NCBI RefSeq assembly: GCF_964340395.1
Contig: NC_135554.1
Location: forward strand, 27,523,092 to 27,587,091
Source of the DNA: Glandiceps talaboti
Taxonomy: Eukaryota > Hemichordata > Enteropneusta > Spengelidae
Length of the DNA stretch: 64,000 nt
Direction of reading: 5' to 3'
Positions 61,384 to 64,000 of the stretch are shown here, one piece after another; positions within the stretch are counted from its first letter, which is position 1, and the number at the start of each line of letters is the position of its first letter. A program made the position numbers and the translations under genes. The notes under the pieces are model-generated. The model searched no databases and was not told the DNA's origin. It saw only the letters and a list, made by a program, of their open reading frames with translations.

Positions 61384-61554
61384 AGGCCTGTAAAAAATAG
61401 TTTGGTTCCGGTTACCTGTCCCCACCTAGCTTTTCACAGCCAACCCTAAACTTTTCCTTACGAATTCAAGAAAAAAAGAATCAAATCGCAAAAATTGTGA
61501 AGTCTCATGAGAAATAGTGGATGCGGAAACTGACATCAACTTAAAAAGACAATA
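61384..61554 (-). mobile_element. dispersed repeat family, copy B (inverted)
   Basis: Reverse-strand copy of 50705-50876, from AGGCCT to GACAATA. It lacks the long poly-A and has a unique GAATTCAAG middle. The two copies lie 10.5 kb apart in opposite orientation. Confidence 0.85.
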
Positions 61555-62440
61555 TAAAACTGTTCTTCTAATCTGTAATGGCTTTACATCTGATAGGAAT
61601 AAATAAACAACACAGAGACCATTTGGAAAACAATGGAAAACCTGAACTAGACACTCACACATGAAAGAATGAAAGTATTAAAAAATCAACAACAAAAATC
61701 TACCTACCACACCTATTCTAAAATTGAGCATTATAAAGTATTATTATTATTATTATATATTACCATGGTATATTAACAATTTAGATAAATTAGTTGCTTG
61801 CAAGAAATCGCCAAGGATTAATCAGTCTGTGTGAACAACATTAAAGAAAGGTTTGATTAGAGAAAGACGGACTGTCATATATGTCTGTTTTATTGACCAA
61901 GACAAGCTGCCACAGAAACCATTGATTAATCTTACTGAGACAGTACATGTAACTGTCTGATAGGAATAGAAATCAGGTACAAAATATGCAGATTGCAACA
62001 TCCAAAGTTTGAAGGAAATCCTGACCAAATAAATGATGTTGGCGTCAGTGGAAGTGACTGTATTAGACGGTAGTTGAGATAATCAAGTCTGTGATTCACT
62101 GTAATAATACTAGATTGAAATAACACTGTCGATTTAGGCTAGCATTCTAGACTATGCCCTTCATCTGTATCTACATGTAAGACAGTGATTGAATGAACAC
62201 ATAGACTCCAATGTCATGTGACTCATACATATCACATATAAAATAGCACAGAAAAATACATGAATCATAGTAATCTTTTGTTTCTTTAACTTGTTGATTC
62301 ACAAAAATTTACCAAAATTGTTTCTGATTCACCAGAGGTTATTTCAATATTTGATTTTCATTAAAGATTTAGATTAGTTGAGGTAGTCTGGTCATGTTAG
62401 TGGCATTTAGTACAGATACACATTTATTTTACAGTAATAA

Positions 62441-62575
62441 TTTTATTTTATAACCCAGTTTGCCACCAGGTATTAATTCAAATTCCAGCCATAGCAAATC
62501 ATATATTATGGAATATATATTTTTATTTTATAACCCAGTTTGCCATCAGGTATTAATTTGAATTCTAGTCGGATG
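62441..62575. repeat. two-copy direct repeat, 80-bp period
   Basis: TTTTATTTTATAACCCAGTT then TGCCA(C/T)CAGGTATTAATT occurs at 62441 and again at 62521. Confidence 0.92.
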
Positions 62576-62998
62576 TTACTCGACAAATAACATCATGGAA
62601 TGCATATATACATGTATGAACGCAAAATAATATAAAGTAAAATAAAATAAAATAAACTCTAGACAGTGCTTGGCTTGTGCTCTACCCAAGTTCACATCAT
62701 GGTGAATTAATTTTTAATCATATTGCATCAGATAGACAGCATCTCTGATTAAATTCCTTCTAAAACTTGATTTGTTAAGTTTCAATTATTTAATTAGATC
62801 AACGTATATGACACAGTAGAAACTCAAACAGTCTATATTTGCATGTCTTCCTGATAAATATTGCATACAAATATTGCATTGAAAATCTGACAATTAATCA
62901 TATTCTAAGTCAAAGTTTCATCAAGCTAACAAATTTAGGTCATTCAGTAATAAGCAATTAAGATAGAAATGAGTATGTATTTTGAATTTTTTTAATTG

Positions 62999-63083
62999 CT
63001 AAAACATCTTTACAATGTTTTCCTCCTTCCTGAAAAAGCAGTAATTGGTAAAACATCTTTACAATGTTTTCCTACCTGAAACC
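62999..63083. repeat. two-copy direct repeat
   Basis: TAAAACATCTTTACAATGTT followed by TTCCT at 63000 and again at 63050. Confidence 0.9.
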
Positions 63084-63713
63084 ACATATTATACTATACT
63101 CAAATAAGGGGAGCTCCCCCAGGGATGTGTCAGTCCTTTTTACATTCTACATTGCATATATATATATAGAGAGAGATTTTTTTCATAAACAGTATAGCAT
63201 ATGACTGATAATAACTCGTTTGGTTGCCAGTTGCCAGTTGCCACTTGAAGACCATGAAGAGCATGTCATGCCTTCTTCAGAAGGACCTTTTGACATTTAC
63301 ATGTAGTTTTAATTTCAATGATTACCCATTGAATCTGGTCACTCAGACAGTTTGTTATCGTGTAAGACTTTGGCTTTAATTAACTTTAAATATTTGATTT
63401 TCAAATGTAATTTCAGTTTGAGAAAACAGTACTCAAAAATTACAATATGGCTTGGCACCTCATTTTGCCTTGTTCAGGAAGACATTCATTTTGATAAGGT
63501 AGTCAGTAAAGAAGAGACATTGGTTGTAGAATCCATATAGAGAAAGGAAGTTAATCAAGGTCAAGATATTTGGACATTAAGGGATAGATAGATTTCAAGT
63601 GAAATGTCATATTAAATTACTCACTATGTATCCTCAGGGAATGTTCTTAGAAATGTATTGGACTATCTATTTTGTATTGCACATACAGTGTACTTGACAT
63701 TGTAATGTAACTT

Positions 63714-64000
63714 ATTGCATAAACTCAGACACTATGTAGCTAATTGCATAAACTCAGACACTATGTAGCTAATTGCATAAACTCAGACACTATGTTGCTA
63801 ATTGCATAAACTCAGACGCTATATAGCTAATTGCATAAACTCAGACACTATGTAGCTAATTGCATAAACTCAGACACTATGTAGCTAATTGCATAAACTC
63901 AGACACTATGTAGCTAATTGCATAAACTCAGACACTATGTAGCTTATTGCCTAAACTCAGACGCTACATGTATGTAGCTAATTGCCTAAACTCAGATACT
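63714..64000. repeat. 29-bp minisatellite running off the window end
   Basis: About 10 copies of AATTGCATAAACTCAGACAC plus TATGTAGCT. The later copies change CATAAAC to CCTAAAC, and one has an 8-bp insertion (CATGTATG). There are no unique spacers, so this is not a CRISPR array. Confidence 0.95.

Larger units (their letters stand above)
47109..64000 (+). other. presumed first intron of the M3 peptidase gene (continues past window)
   Basis: Follows the GTAAGC donor at 47109. I searched for the next peptidase segment (LADVEV..YxVxRN) and recognised none up to 64000. The stretch holds a 1.54-kb minisatellite, a LINE fragment, a SINE, a paired dispersed repeat and other arrays given separately. 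Between those I see only AT-rich sequence without supported genes. Confidence 0.6.

Noticed and set aside
63714-64000. CRISPR-like array
   Set aside because: 29-bp units are directly adjacent with no unique spacers, and the genome is animal.

Overview
This is a window of animal nuclear DNA. It is AT-rich and intron-rich, and it is loaded with mini- and microsatellites and transposon remains. GT-AG introns, a complete kinesin-13 gene of animal type, a thimet-oligopeptidase first exon, a DIRS retrotransposon and a tRNA-derived SINE with an (ATT)n tail all point to a metazoan. The style (frequent ACATGTA, DIRS elements, very many tandem repeats) suits a marine invertebrate such as an ambulacrarian, cephalochordate or lophotrochozoan. 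I cannot name the species from the sequence alone.

Layout. 1-7700 is gene-free flank holding a 765-bp array of a 7-bp unit, a long (CAT)n tract and a (TCAA)n tract. 7960-40692 is a complete kinesin-13 gene (KIF2A-like) on the + strand, reconstructed from 17 coding exons that join in frame to 700 codons plus a stop. It has the family's KVD, P-loop, switch I, switch II and KEC motifs, a basic neck with an RRxS site and a C-terminal coiled coil. Its 3' UTR probably runs to a polyadenylation signal at 41799 or 44643. 46950-47108 is the first coding exon of a thimet oligopeptidase/neurolysin-type M3 metallopeptidase. The rest of the window is probably its first intron, because no further exon was recognised up to 64000. 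The kinesin depolymerises microtubules and the peptidase cleaves short peptides; nothing suggests that they work together.

The accessory biology sits mainly in kinesin intron 6 (23174-29800). A sense-oriented DIRS retrotransposon begins about 30 bp after the exon 6 donor. It has lost its reverse transcriptase domain, carries frameshifts, and has lost the catalytic histidine of its tyrosine recombinase. Its RNase H region is split by a 2.36-kb DNA transposon with 12-bp terminal inverted repeats and a 6-7 bp target duplication. Taking out the insert plus one target copy rejoins the RNase H frame exactly. Downstream is a foldback structure with perfect 54-bp arms that carry the 11-nt perfect complement of the U1 snRNA 5' end.

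Other points for a second look are: a 29-bp tandem duplication that copies the 5' splice site of the exon encoding switch II; a cluster of four CTCF-core-like motifs in the 3' UTR; several perfect hairpins; dimeric higher-order minisatellites; a 1.5-kb 36-bp array that is open in two frames; and two dispersed repeat families present as pairs. I found no prokaryotic features, no CRISPR array and no clearly new multigene system.
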